Positions 5,713 through 6,134 of a stretch of DNA of 6,134 bases are shown in pieces. The stretch spans positions 1 to 6,134 of the forward strand of contig QHYP01000306.1 in the NCBI GenBank assembly GCA_003224195.1, read 5' to 3'. The notes under the pieces are model-generated. The model saw only the letters and a program-made list of their open reading frames with translations, ran no database searches and was not told the DNA's origin. The DNA comes from Acidobacteriota bacterium. GTDB lineage: Bacteria; Acidobacteriota; Terriglobia; Acidiferrales; UBA7541. The first letter of the stretch is position 1, and every line of letters starts with the position of its first letter. The position numbers were made by a program, and so were the translations under genes.

Positions 5713-6134
5713 ATGACGCCGGACCCCACGCCGAGTTCGGCCCTGGCCGCCGCGCCAGCGGCTTCCCGCACAATCCTCGGACTCGAATGGCCGCGTGACA
5801 TCACTCGCGCGGAAAGACAAACGCTGATCGCGGGCGGCATGGGCTGGATGCTGGACGCGATGGACGTGATGCTCTATTCGCTCGTCTTAACGCATCTGAT
5901 CGCGGCGTTCGGGATGGACACCGGCACCGCCGGATTTCTGAGCTCACTGACGCTCATCGCTTCGGCCATCGGCGGATTTTTGTTCGGCGTGATTGCGGAT
6001 CGCATCGGCCGGACGCGCGCGCTGATGGCGTCCATCCTGGTTTATTCGCTGTCGAGCGCGGCGTGCGGGTTTTCAGGAACGTTGCGGCAGCTCGCGGTGT
6101 TTCGCTTCGTTCTAGGCTTGGGAATGGGCGGGGA
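5713..6134 (+). CDS. MFS transporter, N-terminal part (runs off window)
   Basis: The first 140 residues of a major facilitator superfamily transporter, an inner-membrane secondary carrier; a full-length member would be about 400-480 aa. After a Pro/Ala-rich cytoplasmic leader (1-35), helix 1 begins at GGMGWMLDAMDVMLYSLVLT (41-60), with Asp residues at 48 and 51 as in the sugar/aromatic-acid proton symporter branch (G-W-x-x-D-x-x-D). Helix 2 (about 74-94) leads into the signature loop GVIADRIGRTR (92-102), matching G-x-x-A-D-R-x-G-R-R/K. RFVLGLGMGG (131-140) is the conserved helix-4 motif, reached just before the edge. Substrate cannot be assigned from this half. The ATG at 5713 follows a weak GAGAGA ribosome site (5705-5710). 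The gene is intact as far as seen; its end lies outside the window. Confidence 0.88.
   Translation, partial: MTPDPTPSSALAAAPAASRTILGLEWPRDITRAERQTLIAGGMGWMLDAMDVMLYSLVLTHLIAAFGMDTGTAGFLSSLTLIASAIGGFLFGVIADRIGRTRALMASILVYSLSSAACGFSGTLRQLAVFRFVLGLGMGG

Noticed and set aside
5569..5840. Three minus-strand frames of 63-83 codons overlapping the MFS start
   Set aside because: They are antisense to the transporter's N-terminus, which has clear MFS motifs; the translations show no domain.

Overview
The window is GC-rich DNA whose gene content fits a member of the Acidobacteriota, probably class Terriglobia. The main reasons are the very large secreted Asp-box (BNR) beta-propeller protein, of a type common in that phylum, and the company of a UPF0175 antitoxin-like protein, DUF4282 and DUF4440 sequences. 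This assignment comes from protein resemblance alone; there is no rRNA or marker gene to confirm it.

Layout. Positions 13-1454 hold two minus-strand genes: a DHH/DHHA1-family phosphoesterase (13-972) and, upstream of it, a small UPF0175-family antitoxin-like protein (1119-1454) with no recognisable toxin partner. Between the antitoxin start and the next gene is a plus-strand scrap (1498-1653) that reads as the C-terminal end of a DUF4440/SnoaL-like protein, apparently a decayed remnant. It ends tail-to-tail with the dominant gene of the window (1658-4846, minus), a 1062-residue exported sortilin/VPS10-like BNR-repeat protein. The two stop codons share one 12-bp palindrome.

Positions 4847-5172 form a divergent regulatory region. 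It separates the propeller gene from a plus-strand DUF4282 membrane protein (5173-5469), which has an excellent Shine-Dalgarno site. Just past that gene, on the opposite strand, lies a textbook double-CXXC zinc ribbon with no usable start codon (5470-5585), most likely a broken gene. The window ends inside an MFS transporter (5713 to the edge, plus strand).

There is no clear multi-gene pathway here. The genes look like independent housekeeping or accessory units with two gene remnants between them. I see no CRISPR array, tRNA, rRNA, transposase, phage gene or convincing new defence system. The most informative oddities are the start-less zinc ribbon, the DUF4440 remnant and the toxin-less UPF0175 gene.
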